From assembly GCA_937889515.1 (NCBI GenBank), contig CALAOV010000320.1:1-41934 (forward strand): DNA of 41,934 nucleotides, read 5' to 3'. Position numbers and translations under genes: made by a program. Shown piece after piece: positions 30,741-41,826 of this stretch. The number at the start of each line of letters is the position of its first letter. The stretch's first letter is position 1. This DNA is from an uncultured Myxococcales bacterium. Lineage in GTDB: Bacteria; Myxococcota_A; Polyangia; Fen-1088. The notes beneath the pieces are model-generated. The model ran no database searches. It was not told the origin of the DNA and worked only from the letters and a program-made list of their open reading frames with translations.

Positions 30741-33374
30741 ATGACCAACGATCACCGACCGCTCCGCTTCGTCCAGCCCCACCGGGTTCTTCGGGTCGTC
30801 GGGCTGGCCTGCCTGGCGACCGTCTTGCTGGCCGCGGGGCCGGCGCGGGCCGACGACTGGGCGACGCCGGGGCTCGATGCCGCGCACGGCCGGCTTTCCG
30901 CGGAGCGCTCCGGCGCTTCATTTTCCGATGGCCGCTGGGCGTACACCGCGGGCAGCGGCGGACGCATCCTGGCCAGCCCCGTCGTGTCGGATGGCTTCGC
31001 GCTCTCCGTCGATCTGGGCGGCACGGTGAGCGCGTTGCGGGCCGAGACGGGCCAGCAGGTCTGGCAGGTGGCGCTCGGCTCGGCCGTCCAGGGGACGCCG
31101 GCGATCGCCCGCGGGCGGGTCTTCGTTCCGACCATGGGCAACAAGATCGTGGCACTGGGTCTGGCCGATGGCGCGTCGCTCTGGACCGTCGACCTGGGCG
31201 GCATGAACGTGTCGTCGCCGACCCCCGTCAACGGCGACATCATCGTGGGGGCCGGTCTGCCACAGCAGTTCGTGGTGCGGCTCGACGGCGCGACCGGCGC
31301 CGTGGTCTGGCAGAGCCCGCCGATCATGGAGCAGTTCAGCAACACCTCACCGGCCGTCTCCGGCGGCCTGGTCGTGGTGGGAACCAATGGGGGCCACTAC
31401 TACGCGTTCGATGCCGCCACCGGCGCGGCGCGCTGGGACTATCGGGCGGACGGCATCGTCAACCTCGCGGCGCCGCTCGTAGCCGGTGGGCGGGCCTACA
31501 TGGCGGGCGGCAAGGACAGCGATCACGTTCACGCCGTCGACGCCGCCAGCGGCGCGCCGATCGCCGGCTGGCCGGTGAGCCTGCCCACCCCCGATCCCGA
31601 TCTGGCGGGGACGCCGATCTACCGACGCCGAGCCGTCTCGTCGTTCGCTTCCGTGGGCGGTGTGCTGATCTTGCAGACGCGCCTCGACGACGCGCTAGAC
31701 ACCGACGGCGACGGTCTGGCCGACCACTATTTGTCGCGCGAGATCGTGGTGGCGCTCGATCCCGCCTCGGGCACGTTGGTCTGGCAGCACCCGCTGGCTC
31801 GGACGGTCTTCACCGATCCCAACAGCGTCCCCAACTTCGTGGTCTGTCCCACGCCCGCCGCCTTCGGGACGGACGCCGGGACCTCGCTCCTGGCGGCGTC
31901 GTCGTCTCTGGTGTCGACGGTCGCCATCCTGGATGTCGCCAGCGGCGTCGATCTCGGCGATCGGCCGGTGGCGGGTCGGGCGCTGGCGTCGCCCGTGGTG
32001 ACGAACGGCCGCCTCATCACCGTGTCGGAGAGCGGCGTCGTCGAGGCCCAGCTCTCCAGCGTGAACCATCCGCCGTCCGCGCCGATCCTGGCCGCGAACC
32101 CCCGCCCCTTCGACAGCGCCGACGTGACCCTGCACTGGTTGCCCGCGGTCGATCCCGACGCCGAGCTGCCCAGCTACGAGCTGCGTATCGATTCCGACGG
32201 TGAGGTTCTGCAGGGCTTTGCGCAGCAGCTCTTCCCCGCGCAGGGCGCGACGTCGATGGCGGTGGTCGCCCAGCTGACGCCGGGCGTGACCTACACCTTC
32301 GCCGTTCGGGCGCGCGATCCGCACGGCGCGCTATCGCCCTGGTCGGCCCCGGAGACGTTCACCGTGGCGTCGAACGCCGGCGTGACGGTCGACGGGACTC
32401 CGGCCGCGAGCCTGCGGGCCGCGGTCGCCAGCGCGCTGCCGGGGTCGATCGTCATGTTGGGCGCGGGGACCTACCCGCTGTCCGAGCCGCTTCACGTGGG
32501 GGCGGGGGTGAGCATCGCCGGGGCGGGGGCGGGGCGAACCACGCTGGACGCCACCGGCCTTCCGGTCGGGATCAGCTTCGACGGGACCGACGCCAAGCAC
32601 CCGGCTGGCCTCGACCGGGCGACGGTGGTCGGCGCCGACACCTGCGTCGCGGTGAGCGCCGGTGCCACCGGCGTCCAGCTCACCCACCTGGTCGTGCGCG
32701 ACTGCAAGACGGCCGGGATCTCGGTGGCGGCGGCGGGTGGCGCGGCCATCGTCAACGCGACGCTGGTGGGCAACGGCACCGGCGTCGATTCGGCCGGAAG
32801 CGCCACCATCAAGAACAGCCTCGTCACGGCGAATGCCGTGGGCCTGACCAGCGAGAGCGCCGGGGCGCTCTCGAGCAGCTACGACGATCTCTTCGGGAAC
32901 CAGACCGACACCCAGGGACTGACGGCGGGCCCGGGCGATTTTTCGACGGCGGTGGCGTTCACCGATCTGGCCGCCCGCAACCTGCTGCTGGCCGGCCCCC
33001 AGCCCTCGACCGACCGCGGCGATCCCGCCGACGAGGTAGGGGCCGAGCCGACGCCGAACGGCGCGCGCATCAACCTGGGCGCTTTCGGCGGTACCGCCGA
33101 CGCCGAGCTCACCGCGCCCTCGACGGTGGTCGGCGGCGATCCCGGCACCACGCCGACCCCCACGCCGCCCTCGACCACGCCGGGCACCCCACCGACGGGC
33201 GTCACGACGCCCCCCACCACGCCGACGCCCGTCGACGAGGCCGGGGGCTGTGATCTCGCCGGCCGCCCCGCCGGCGACGGTGCCGCGCTGTTCCTGGTCG
33301 GGCTGGCCTTGCTCCTGGTCGGCGCGCGGCGCCGCCGGGTCGCCTCCGGGCGATTCTTCGAGCGATTCAAGTAA
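30741..33374 (+). CDS. PQQ-type beta-propeller / FnIII / parallel beta-helix surface protein with MYXO-CTERM-like sorting signal
   Basis: Signal peptide; propeller blades (GTVSALRAETGQQVWQVALG, NKIVALGLADGASLWTVDLG, YYAFDAATGAARWDY); FnIII; Thr/Pro linker; C-term GGCDLAGRPAGDGAALFLVGLALLLVGARRRR. Confidence 0.85.
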   Translation: MTNDHRPLRFVQPHRVLRVVGLACLATVLLAAGPARADDWATPGLDAAHGRLSAERSGASFSDGRWAYTAGSGGRILASPVVSDGFALSVDLGGTVSALRAETGQQVWQVALGSAVQGTPAIARGRVFVPTMGNKIVALGLADGASLWTVDLGGMNVSSPTPVNGDIIVGAGLPQQFVVRLDGATGAVVWQSPPIMEQFSNTSPAVSGGLVVVGTNGGHYYAFDAATGAARWDYRADGIVNLAAPLVAGGRAYMAGGKDSDHVHAVDAASGAPIAGWPVSLPTPDPDLAGTPIYRRRAVSSFASVGGVLILQTRLDDALDTDGDGLADHYLSREIVVALDPASGTLVWQHPLARTVFTDPNSVPNFVVCPTPAAFGTDAGTSLLAASSSLVSTVAILDVASGVDLGDRPVAGRALASPVVTNGRLITVSESGVVEAQLSSVNHPPSAPILAANPRPFDSADVTLHWLPAVDPDAELPSYELRIDSDGEVLQGFAQQLFPAQGATSMAVVAQLTPGVTYTFAVRARDPHGALSPWSAPETFTVASNAGVTVDGTPAASLRAAVASALPGSIVMLGAGTYPLSEPLHVGAGVSIAGAGAGRTTLDATGLPVGISFDGTDAKHPAGLDRATVVGADTCVAVSAGATGVQLTHLVVRDCKTAGISVAAAGGAAIVNATLVGNGTGVDSAGSATIKNSLVTANAVGLTSESAGALSSSYDDLFGNQTDTQGLTAGPGDFSTAVAFTDLAARNLLLAGPQPSTDRGDPADEVGAEPTPNGARINLGAFGGTADAELTAPSTVVGGDPGTTPTPTPPSTTPGTPPTGVTTPPTTPTPVDEAGGCDLAGRPAGDGAALFLVGLALLLVGARRRRVASGRFFERFK

Positions 33375-33435
33375 ATCTGGCGCCCTGCCGATCCTAGATA
33401 TAGAGCGACTTTCCGCTCGGTCCTGGGGAGACGAA

Positions 33436-33624
33436 ATGTTGAACGGTCTCGTGAGCGCGCTCTTCGTCGTTGCCGGTGGCGCCTGTGCCATGGCCGGTTA
33501 TGCGATCGGCTCCTGGCACCAACGCCGCGCCATGGAATCCGACCTGGCCGGCGAGCTGTTCGGGGAGCGCGGGTTCGATCTGCTCGACGAGCCGCTCAAG
33601 CGCCGCGACCAGCGCTTCAACTGA
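33436..33624 (+). CDS. Small single-TM protein, hypothetical
   Basis: ATG 33436, MLNGLVSALFVVAGGACAMAGYAIGSWHQRRAME..., 62 aa. Confidence 0.5.
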   Translation: MLNGLVSALFVVAGGACAMAGYAIGSWHQRRAMESDLAGELFGERGFDLLDEPLKRRDQRFN

Positions 33625-33632
33625 AGCGCCCT

Positions 33633-34697
33633 TCAGCCGTACCGCGTCGCGCCGGCTAGTCGTTCGGTCGCCGCGCGGTAAAAGTCCGGCTGGATCTCGG
33701 CGCCCACGTAGCGGCGCCCGAGCCGGGCCGCCGCCACGGCGCCCGGACAGAGGCCGCCGAACGGCTCCCACACGACGTCGCCCGCGTCGGTGCAGGCACG
33801 GATGATTCGCTCGTAGAGGTCCTGGGGCTTCTGATTGGTGTGCAGCGCGGCCGCGCCGCGCTTGAGCCGCTCGGGGCCACGCAGGGCTGGGGTGCTCCAG
33901 ATGTTGGTGACGCCCACCTCGCAGTGAAACTTGGCGCGCATCTTTTCCCAGGCGGTGCCGGCCAGCGCGGTTCGCCCGTCCAGGCTGAAGTAGGGGCGCC
34001 CGGCGCGATCGCCATGGCGATTGGCGTAGGCGGCCAGCCGTTCGAACGCCTCGACCGGCGGGAAATACCAGAGATGGCAGGCGGTGAGATATTTGCGGGT
34101 GGCGGCGTTCTTCACGCCACAGGCGGCGTTGGCCCGGCAGAGCGGCAGTCCCGCGCGCGACCATTCGCGGCGCAGCCAGTCCTGCATCGAGACCTGGCGC
34201 CCGTCGACGGAGAACCGAGCGGCTTTCACATATTGGACGCAGATCTCGGTCACCACCGGGAACTTCCGGAGGGTCTGGCTATTGGCGTTTCCCGCGATGT
34301 GGCCGAGGCCTTTGTTCCAGACGTGGCAGTTGCGGTAGTCCCAGCCCTGGCCGACGATCTCGCCGTGGACGGTCGCCCAGCCGAGCTCTGTTCCCCAGAA
34401 CCAGAGCGTCGTCTGCGGCGTCGCCCGCCTGGTCCAGGCTTCGATGTGCGGGCGATACCACTCGGCCAGACGATCGGCGGTGGGTGGATCGCCGGAGAAG
34501 CCGCCGATGCCGTACGGTCCGTCGGCGATGATGCAGACCGGCTCGGGCCACTGGTCGTAGAGCCGTTCGGCCGGCGCGTGGTGGATGGTGGCGCGGCCGC
34601 GCCGAAAGGAGGTGCCGGCGCCGGCGCCCGGCCCGATGAGGATGGAGCGCGCCAGACGGGCGGCGGAGGCGACGCCGGTCGTGCGCGCCCTAGGCAA
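33633..34697 (-). CDS. Site-specific DNA methyltransferase (N4/N6 amino-methyltransferase, beta-class order), orphan
   Basis: N-terminal motif IV-like IIADGPYGIGGF; C-terminal HTNQKPQDLYERII...GDVVWEPFGGLCPGAVAAARLGRRYVGAEI (motif X/I). TTG start overlapping the upstream stop. Confidence 0.85.
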   Translation of the reverse strand: MPRARTTGVASAARLARSILIGPGAGAGTSFRRGRATIHHAPAERLYDQWPEPVCIIADGPYGIGGFSGDPPTADRLAEWYRPHIEAWTRRATPQTTLWFWGTELGWATVHGEIVGQGWDYRNCHVWNKGLGHIAGNANSQTLRKFPVVTEICVQYVKAARFSVDGRQVSMQDWLRREWSRAGLPLCRANAACGVKNAATRKYLTACHLWYFPPVEAFERLAAYANRHGDRAGRPYFSLDGRTALAGTAWEKMRAKFHCEVGVTNIWSTPALRGPERLKRGAAALHTNQKPQDLYERIIRACTDAGDVVWEPFGGLCPGAVAAARLGRRYVGAEIQPDFYRAATERLAGATRYG

Positions 34698-35574
34698 GGT
34701 GCGCCGCTTTGAGCGCGGTCAGGATGACCCGCGTCGCAGGCGACTGGTTGAGCGTGTAAAAATGAATGCCGGGTGCGCCGCCGTGGAGCAGCTCGACGGC
34801 CTGCGCGGTGGTCTGCGCGATCCCGAGCGCGATGGTGGCCGCTTCGTCTTCACGTGACCGCTCGAGCTCGGCCTGCAGCGGAATCGGCAGGCTGGCCCCG
34901 CACAGCTTGGTCATGCGCTCGACGCCGGCCAGGCTGCGGATCGGCATGAGGCCGGGGACGATCGGGACCTTGATCCCGGCGGCGCGGGCGCGCGCCACGA
35001 AGTCGAAATAGAACCGGTTGTCGAAGAACAGCTGCGTCACCACGAAATCGAGGCCGGCGTCGACCTTGGCCTTGAGGTGGCGGATGTCCTGGTCGATGTC
35101 GCGGCACTCGATGTGTCCCTCCGGATTCCCGGCGCCGCCCAGGCACAGCTTGTTGCCGTAGCGCTTGCGGATGAACGCGATCAGGTCTGCCGCGAAGCCG
35201 AAGCCGTCCGCCGTCCGTTCGAAGCGGGTCTGGCCGGCCGGCGGATCGCCCCGCAGCGCCATGACGTTCTCGATCCCCGCGTCAACCAGCTTGTCGAGCA
35301 CGGCGGCGATCTCGCTCTCCGTGGCGCCGACACAGGTCAGGTGCGCCATCGCGGTCAGGTGCGCCTCGCGCTGGATCCACTGCACCAGCTCGACCGTCTT
35401 GAGGCGCGTCGATCCGCCGGCGCCGTAGGTCACCGACACGAAGGCCGGCGAGAGCTCCGCCAGATCGCGGATGGTCCGCTCCAGCGCCAGCCGGCCCGGA
35501 TCGGTCTTGGGCGGAAACAGCTCGAAGGAGAAGAGCTTGCGGCCGTGGTCCGCGAATAAAGCGGAGATCTTCAC
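34690..35574 (-). CDS. metF: Methylenetetrahydrofolate reductase
   Basis: FELFPPKTDPG, FVSVTYGAGGS, HLTCVGATESEI, ENVMALRGDPP, DFVVTQLFFDNRFYFDFV, VPIVPGLMPI. Confidence 0.96.
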   Translation of the reverse strand: MKISALFADHGRKLFSFELFPPKTDPGRLALERTIRDLAELSPAFVSVTYGAGGSTRLKTVELVQWIQREAHLTAMAHLTCVGATESEIAAVLDKLVDAGIENVMALRGDPPAGQTRFERTADGFGFAADLIAFIRKRYGNKLCLGGAGNPEGHIECRDIDQDIRHLKAKVDAGLDFVVTQLFFDNRFYFDFVARARAAGIKVPIVPGLMPIRSLAGVERMTKLCGASLPIPLQAELERSREDEAATIALGIAQTTAQAVELLHGGAPGIHFYTLNQSPATRVILTALKAAHLA

Positions 35575-35584
35575 GCGGAGATCT

Positions 35585-38046
<2,462 letters not shown>

Positions 38047-38103
38047 GGACGGGCGCGGCACCCGCGTCTTCGAGATCACGGGCCGCCGCTCGGCTGGCCC
38101 GAC

Positions 38104-38138
38104 GTCGGCATCTTCTACCGTCCCGAAAGATCGCCGAC
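38104..38138. terminator. Candidate hairpin downstream of eno
   Basis: GTCGGCATCTT-N12-AAGATCGCCGAC: 11-bp stem with one bulged G; no clear U-tract. Confidence 0.4.
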
Positions 38139-38222
38139 ATCCGCCAGTAGACCTCCAGGTGGTACCGGCCGCTGGCGCGGATCGTCTTGCGCTGTTCGCA
38201 GAGAGGGTGCGGCGTCGCGCGA

Positions 38223-38251
38223 CGAGAGGTGATCAATCGGCACGCCTCTCG
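38223..38251. promoter_or_regulatory. Inverted repeat in the 5' leader of the integron integrase
   Basis: CGAGAGG-N15-CCTCTCG, perfect 7-bp arms, 14 nt upstream of the ATG. Confidence 0.45.
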
Positions 38252-38265
38252 CAAAGGGGGCTTCC

Positions 38266-39324
38266 ATGCGACAGCCGCCTCCCCGCTCGAGCGCATTGTC
38301 GGGTGCCCTGATTCCATTTCCGCGTCCGGCGGCTGGACAAGCGTCCGGCGGGGAGGCCACCCGGGCTCCCCGTTTGCTCGATCGCGTGCGCGGCGTCCTC
38401 CGCGCGCGCCATTACAGCCCTCGCACCGAGCAGAGCTACGTGGGATGGATCCGCCGGTTCATCTTGTTTCACGGCAGGCGCCATCCCGACGAGCTGGGCG
38501 AACCCGAGATCACCGGTTTCTTGAGCGCCCTCGCAACCGAACGGCACCTCAGCGCGTCGACCCAGAACCAAGCCCTAGCGGCGCTCCTGTTCCTCTACCA
38601 GGTCGTCCTCAATCGCGAGATCGCCTGGCTCGCGGGCGTGGTCCACGCGAAACGCCCCGAGCGGCTGCCCGTCGTCCTCAGCCGCGGCGAGATCACGGCC
38701 GTGCTCACGGCGATGAAAGGCGTCGAACGATTGTGTGCCTCGCTCATTTACGGCGCCGGCCTTCGCGTCCTGGAAGCTTTGCAGGTGCGTGTGAAAGAGG
38801 TCGACTTCGCGGGCCAACAACTGATCGTGCGCGACGGTAAAGGTCGGAAGGATCGGGTGACCCTGCTGCCGTCGTCCTTGCAGCCCGCATTGCGAACGCA
38901 TCTCGAACGGATGCGCGAGCAGCATCAGTCGGACCTCAGCGCGGGCGCCGGCTTCGTCCAGCTCCCCGACGCCCTGCGCGTCAAATACCCCTCCGCACCC
39001 CGCGAGTGGCCCTGGCAGTGGGTGTTCCCGGCGACCCGCCATTACGTCGACCGCGACACCGGCGAGCGGCGCCGCCACCATCTTCACGAAACCGTCATCC
39101 AGCGCGCCGTCCGCCGCGCCGCCCTCGCCGCAGGCATCCCAAAACCCGTCAGCCCCCACTCCTTGCGCCACTCCTTCGCGACCCACCTCCTGGAATCGGG
39201 ATCGGACATCCGCACCATCCAACAATTGCTCGGTCACAAGGACGTCAGCACGACCATGATCTACACACACGTCCTCCGCCGCGGGCCCCTCGGCGTCCAG
39301 AGCCCGCTCGACCGCCCGTCGTAA
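38266..39324 (+). CDS. intI: Integron integrase (IntI family tyrosine recombinase)
   Basis: IntI-specific insertion [50 protein letters not shown]; catalytic [42 protein letters not shown]; terminal GVQSPLD. Confidence 0.95.
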   Translation: MRQPPPRSSALSGALIPFPRPAAGQASGGEATRAPRLLDRVRGVLRARHYSPRTEQSYVGWIRRFILFHGRRHPDELGEPEITGFLSALATERHLSASTQNQALAALLFLYQVVLNREIAWLAGVVHAKRPERLPVVLSRGEITAVLTAMKGVERLCASLIYGAGLRVLEALQVRVKEVDFAGQQLIVRDGKGRKDRVTLLPSSLQPALRTHLERMREQHQSDLSAGAGFVQLPDALRVKYPSAPREWPWQWVFPATRHYVDRDTGERRRHHLHETVIQRAVRRAALAAGIPKPVSPHSLRHSFATHLLESGSDIRTIQQLLGHKDVSTTMIYTHVLRRGPLGVQSPLDRPS

Positions 39325-39449
39325 TCGACGTCACAGATGCTCTTCGTGGATTAGACAGACCGCGCGGGACCTGCGTCGCCCGTTCTCTACCCGGTTCCGG
39401 GGCACCGAGCCGCTGGAAATTGCTTACGATCCGAGGTCGAATGCGTGAG

Positions 39450-39522
39450 TTGCGCCGGCTCTCCCCGCTGCTTGCCGAAAATTTCGCCCTGCGGGAAGCT
39501 GCGGGTTAATACAGAGTTAGCC
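39450..39522 (+). other. Candidate attI recombination site (core GTTAGCC at 39516-39522)
   Basis: GCGGGTTAATACAGAGTTAGCC resembles the 3' half of the attC sites (GCGGGTTAACGCCAGGTCGTTAGCC) but has no upstream R'' partner; lies immediately before the first cassette. Left boundary is arbitrary. Confidence 0.7.
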
Positions 39523-39530
39523 AGACGCAG

Positions 39531-40031
39531 ATGAAGACCATCAGCTGGATCCTTGCTGTCCTGCCCTTTGGCGCAGGCTGTGCCGCGCAGCCGGTTCGGA
39601 GTGGTCGATTGATCGATCAATATTCGCGGGGAACCTGCGTGCCTGGTCGGGTGGAACCGAATATCTACCCTTCGACTCGTGGTTGGGATGTTGTGGTCAT
39701 GACGGCGGGCAATTCGCGCGTGCGGATCATTGGCGCGGACACAGTCGGGGGCCGGATCGACGTGGAGTTCGAGGGTGGGAAGCGAATGGTCGCGGCGGGA
39801 AGCGGTGACTACATCTACCCCAAGGACGTTCGGCTCGATCCAGGCCATCGCGTACTTTTCATCAAGACCTCAGGCGTAGTGCCGTGGTTTGGCAATCCTC
39901 AGAAGACGTTCCTCTATGAATTCGACCTCCAGGCGCGTCGAGAGACCGAAGACGTTCTGGTGGATCCAAAGTATCTTCCCCCAGAATGTCCGGATCCGCG
40001 GGGTAGCGCCAAAAGTGGAGGCGCTGGCTAA
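39531..40031 (+). CDS. Cassette 1: small lipoprotein, unknown function
   Basis: MKTISWILAVLPFGAGC lipobox; starts 8 nt after the attI core; stop TAA is inside the attC R'' box. Confidence 0.8.
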   Translation: MKTISWILAVLPFGAGCAAQPVRSGRLIDQYSRGTCVPGRVEPNIYPSTRGWDVVVMTAGNSRVRIIGADTVGGRIDVEFEGGKRMVAAGSGDYIYPKDVRLDPGHRVLFIKTSGVVPWFGNPQKTFLYEFDLQARRETEDVLVDPKYLPPECPDPRGSAKSGGAG

Positions 40032-40087
40032 CCAGGCGTTGAACCCGACGGGCCTTCTGCCCGCGGGTTAACGCCAGGTCGTTAGCC
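40026..40087 (+). other. attC site 1
   Basis: R'' GGCTAAC ... GCGTTGAACCC / GGGTTAACGC ... R' GTTAGCC; one unpaired G in the left arm. Confidence 0.92.
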
Positions 40088-40092
40088 GGACC

Positions 40093-40494
40093 GTGTACCT
40101 CCCTCCTCCGATACTGGCAAAGGTTCGAGAGGCGATCGCCGATCTGGACGACGGCTTCGACTGGGGCCGCTTGGGTCGTCAGCACGATGCAATTCCGCTT
40201 TTCCTGAACATCGGTTCGATGGTGTTCCTCCGCTCCGACGGGACGTTCTTGGTGTACGAAGGCTATCCGTTGCCGGAACGGCTCATCCGCCAGACGTCCG
40301 AAGTGGACTCACTCGCTCTCGCCTGGGGTACTGAACGCTACCCCTGGCTCTCCGCTCTGTTTCCGTCTCGACCAGTCGACGCGCGGAAGTGTACGGCCTG
40401 TGGTGGAACTGGCCGCCTGGACAATAGCTCCCATGGGGGCAGTTGCGACTATTGCCTGTCCTGCGCCGCCTTGGGCTGGGTGTCAGCCGGCTAA
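40093..40494 (+). CDS. Cassette 2: small protein with C-terminal Zn-ribbon-like Cys clusters
   Basis: GTG start; KCTACGGTGRLDNSSHGGSCDYCLSCAALGW (CxxCxGxG-like plus CxxCxxC); stop TAA inside attC 2. Confidence 0.78.
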   Translation: MYLPPPILAKVREAIADLDDGFDWGRLGRQHDAIPLFLNIGSMVFLRSDGTFLVYEGYPLPERLIRQTSEVDSLALAWGTERYPWLSALFPSRPVDARKCTACGGTGRLDNSSHGGSCDYCLSCAALGWVSAG

Positions 40495-40550
40495 CGGCCG
40501 TTGCAGCGGACGGCGCTTGCGCGCCGCCGCTGAACGGCAGATCGTTAGCC
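40489..40550 (+). other. attC site 2
   Basis: GGCTAAC ... GCCGTTGCAGCGG / CCGCTGAACGGC ... GTTAGCC; extra unpaired G in left arm; central GGCGC-TTGC-GCGCC. Confidence 0.92.
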
Positions 40551-40595
40551 GGATCGGGCTTCAGTTTCTCGAGTAGGAATGGGAAGATACCGAGC

Positions 40596-41237
40596 GTGGC
40601 TCTTCAACCCGTCTATCTCGTTGCCGCCAAGAACCTAGATCCATTCCTTCAAGCCCTTCGCCACGCGCAGGCGCCCGAGAAGGTCGCGTTGAAGTTCGTT
40701 GAAGATCTGGGATTCAAAAGCACCAACGATCGACTATTCATTCCGCTACTGAAGGCTATGCGATTCCTCGACGAGGGTGGAAAGCCCACGTCGCGCTACC
40801 ATTCGTTCCTCGACGATACCGAGTCCAAGCGCGTTCTGGCCGACGGGATCCGGGATGCATATGCCGACCTCTTCCGAATCAACAAAAATGCGCATACCTT
40901 CACGCGCGAACAGCTGACCGGGAAGCTGAAAAGTCTGAGCGAAGGAAAACTGTCTCCAGCCGTGTTGGGGAACATGGCCAAGACGTTTCTGGAGCTCGTC
41001 AAGCTGGCGGACTTCTCCAGCCAGCCCACGACAGCGCCATCGGACGAGAGCGCTGCCGAGGACGCCGCCGAAGCTCCCAAGGTACCGCCCGCGAAGCCGA
41101 GTCCACCGGTGCCGTTACCTGCCTCTCCCGCTGGCACGCCGTCGCTTGTCTACCGGATCGAGATCGTGTTGCCGGCGGTTCGAGACCAAGCTGTCTACGA
41201 TGCCATCTTCCGCAGCATCCGAGAGCACCTCCTCTGA
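40596..41237 (+). CDS. Cassette 3 gene 1: DUF5343-like protein
   Basis: GTG start; PVYLVAAKNLDPFLQALRHAQAPEKVALKFVEDLGFKSTNDRLFIPLLKAMRFLDEGGKPTSRYHSFLDDTESKRVLADGIRDAYADLF matches the DUF5343 pattern I recall; Pro/Ala linker and short C-terminal domain. Confidence 0.8.
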   Translation: MALQPVYLVAAKNLDPFLQALRHAQAPEKVALKFVEDLGFKSTNDRLFIPLLKAMRFLDEGGKPTSRYHSFLDDTESKRVLADGIRDAYADLFRINKNAHTFTREQLTGKLKSLSEGKLSPAVLGNMAKTFLELVKLADFSSQPTTAPSDESAAEDAAEAPKVPPAKPSPPVPLPASPAGTPSLVYRIEIVLPAVRDQAVYDAIFRSIREHLL

Positions 41238-41818
41238 TGGGCGCTCCGGCAGATCTGTATTCGTTCGTGTATCGCGGCGTTCTTGCGGACGAGGCCGTTC
41301 GGCAGTCCCTACCGGCCAAGGACGGCGAGGGTAAGGGGCCGGAACTCGACATCCAGCGCAGGCTGCCGCTGGAGGTCCTGGATGATGCGCTGGTGGTTGC
41401 AGCCCGAAAGATGGCGTGGGTTTACACGGCGATTGCAGCGTTCGAGAACAGCGTCCGGGCGTTCATCGAGGAACGTTTGCTTGAGAAGGTTGGCGCTACT
41501 TGGTGGGACACCGCAGTCTCCGTCCAGACCAAGACCGATGCCGAGAAGCGGAAAAAGGACGAGGAGCAAATTCGATGGCACGGGTCGCGGGGCACCTCAC
41601 CGCTCGCCTACGTTCAGCTTGAGGATCTAGTGTTGATCATTCAGAACAACCACGCTCACTTCAAAGACATGATTCCCACGGTCGAATGGGCGCGAGAGAT
41701 CTTTCGCACCTTGACGCGCTCGCGCAACGTCATCATGCATAGCGGACAGCTGACACTTGCGGATGTTGAGCGGGTCGCGATGAACATCCGCGACTGGCTG
41801 CGACAGGTCGGTGGGTAG
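41237..41818 (+). CDS. Cassette 3 gene 2: Swt1-type HEPN-like protein
   Basis: AFENSVRAFIEERL...PLAYVQLEDLVLIIQNNHAHF...IFRTLTRSRNVIMHSGQLTLADVERVAMNIRDWLRQV; RNVIMH = HEPN Rx4H; TGATG overlap with gene 1. Confidence 0.8.
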   Translation: MGAPADLYSFVYRGVLADEAVRQSLPAKDGEGKGPELDIQRRLPLEVLDDALVVAARKMAWVYTAIAAFENSVRAFIEERLLEKVGATWWDTAVSVQTKTDAEKRKKDEEQIRWHGSRGTSPLAYVQLEDLVLIIQNNHAHFKDMIPTVEWAREIFRTLTRSRNVIMHSGQLTLADVERVAMNIRDWLRQVGG

Positions 41819-41826
41819 ATGCGACC

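Noticed and set aside
27377-30748. Minus-strand ORFs of 441 and 586 aa opposite the LamG gene, and other frames in 18502-20853
   Set aside because: Arg/Gly/Val-biased antisense frames; the opposing frames contain recognisable domains.
33130-33235. Thr/Pro-rich repetitive DNA as a minisatellite or CRISPR-like array
   Set aside because: It is the coding linker (TPTPTPPSTTPGTPPTGVTTPPTTPTP) preceding the MYXO-CTERM-like tail.
38266-39324. Tyrosine recombinase as a phage or XerC/D-type integrase
   Set aside because: Contains the IntI-specific insertion ([17 protein letters not shown]) and is followed by attC sites; no phage genes or tRNA attachment site seen.
40489-40550. attC hairpins as rho-independent terminators or CRISPR repeats
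   Set aside because: Inverted core boxes GGCTAAC/GTTAGCC, unpaired base and cassette-length variable spacing fit attC; no U-tract and no regular spacer length.
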